The notes under the pieces are model-generated. The model worked only from the letters and a program-made list of their open reading frames with translations, had not been told where the DNA came from and searched no databases. Made by a program: the position numbers and the translations under genes. Below, in pieces: positions 59,672 through 59,699 of a stretch of DNA of 59,699 bases. The number at the start of each line of letters is the position of its first letter. Positions within the stretch are counted from its first letter, which is position 1. This DNA comes from CAYRZL01 sp964428795 (GTDB lineage: Bacteria; Bacillota; Clostridia; Lachnospirales; Lachnospiraceae). Where the stretch lies: the NCBI GenBank assembly GCA_964428795.1, contig CAYRZL010000006.1, forward strand, positions 1 through 59,699, in the 5' to 3' direction.

Positions 59672-59699
59672 TCGAATTAGTGTAGTTCCTTCATTTTAG

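Noticed and set aside
1..59699. CRISPR arrays, tRNA or rRNA genes, insertion sequences
   Set aside because: None was recognised when reading both strands; the repeats present are two-copy duplications or hairpins.

Overview
The window looks like a draft-assembly scaffold (two 100-base N gaps) from a low-to-mid GC, spore-forming anaerobic Firmicute, most likely a gut Lachnospiraceae. The grounds are the spoIID/spoIIQ-like pair, the metG-tatD-rsmA order, a tyrosyl T-box, an Mn2+ yybP-ykoY riboswitch, clean TTGACA/TATAAT promoters and AGGAGG-type ribosome sites. The species cannot be named from the sequence alone.

Region by region. 1-9.6 kb holds housekeeping genes: an NhaC-type antiporter, a GIY-YIG protein, two sporulation genes, rsmA, tatD, metG and a membrane-anchored polysaccharide-deacetylase-like protein. 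9.8-15.9 kb is a four-gene operon for a soluble molybdenum/tungsten oxidoreductase with a DmsB-like ferredoxin. Its electrons seem to come from sulfite-reductase-type AsrA and AsrB subunits; AsrA is fused to a TorD-like chaperone and there is no AsrC. The promoter carries three GTATAC hexamers spaced exactly 11 bp apart. 15.9-18.4 kb has a zinc-ribbon protein and an Mn-riboswitch operon (mntP plus a CaCA exchanger).

18.4-31.5 kb is the most unusual part: one compact minus-strand operon of 12 genes. It encodes a charged coiled-coil protein, a VirD4/TraG-like ATPase, a degenerate relative of that ATPase, a transglutaminase-like protein, three vWA proteins, a Ser/Thr kinase, a kinase-like protein without an N-lobe, a PP2C phosphatase with a long coiled coil, a small zinc-ribbon protein, and a three-TM membrane protein with two extracytoplasmic C-type lectin domains. 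It looks like an expanded TerY-P type vWA/PP2C/kinase signalling module joined to a DNA-translocase-like pair and a surface lectin.

32.6-43.8 kb holds T-box controlled tyrS. Its 3' flank has been rearranged: a 106-bp direct repeat, a tyrS 3'-end remnant, an intact LytTR regulator with an atypical receiver, a decayed second regulator copy and a secreted cysteine-peptidase-like protein lie between tyrS and a P1B-type ATPase. A DUF6110 protein with a Cys-Glu tail, exoA, a Nudix hydrolase, larE and a C-terminally damaged yitT follow.

44-59.1 kb is a sulfur block on the minus strand. A long operon (cysK, metY-type sulfhydrylase, Rrf2/CymR-like regulator, yezD-like, sbp, cysT, cysW, cysA, aprA-like, aprB-like, cysD, cysN) imports sulfate, activates it to APS, reduces APS with an AprAB-type enzyme and fixes sulfide into cysteine and homocysteine. 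The sulfite reductase is not in the window. A second unit (gshA, class II amidotransferase, trans-sulfuration PLP enzyme) starts from its own promoter and shares a sequence motif with the cysK promoter. A truncated DUF1848 gene closes the window.
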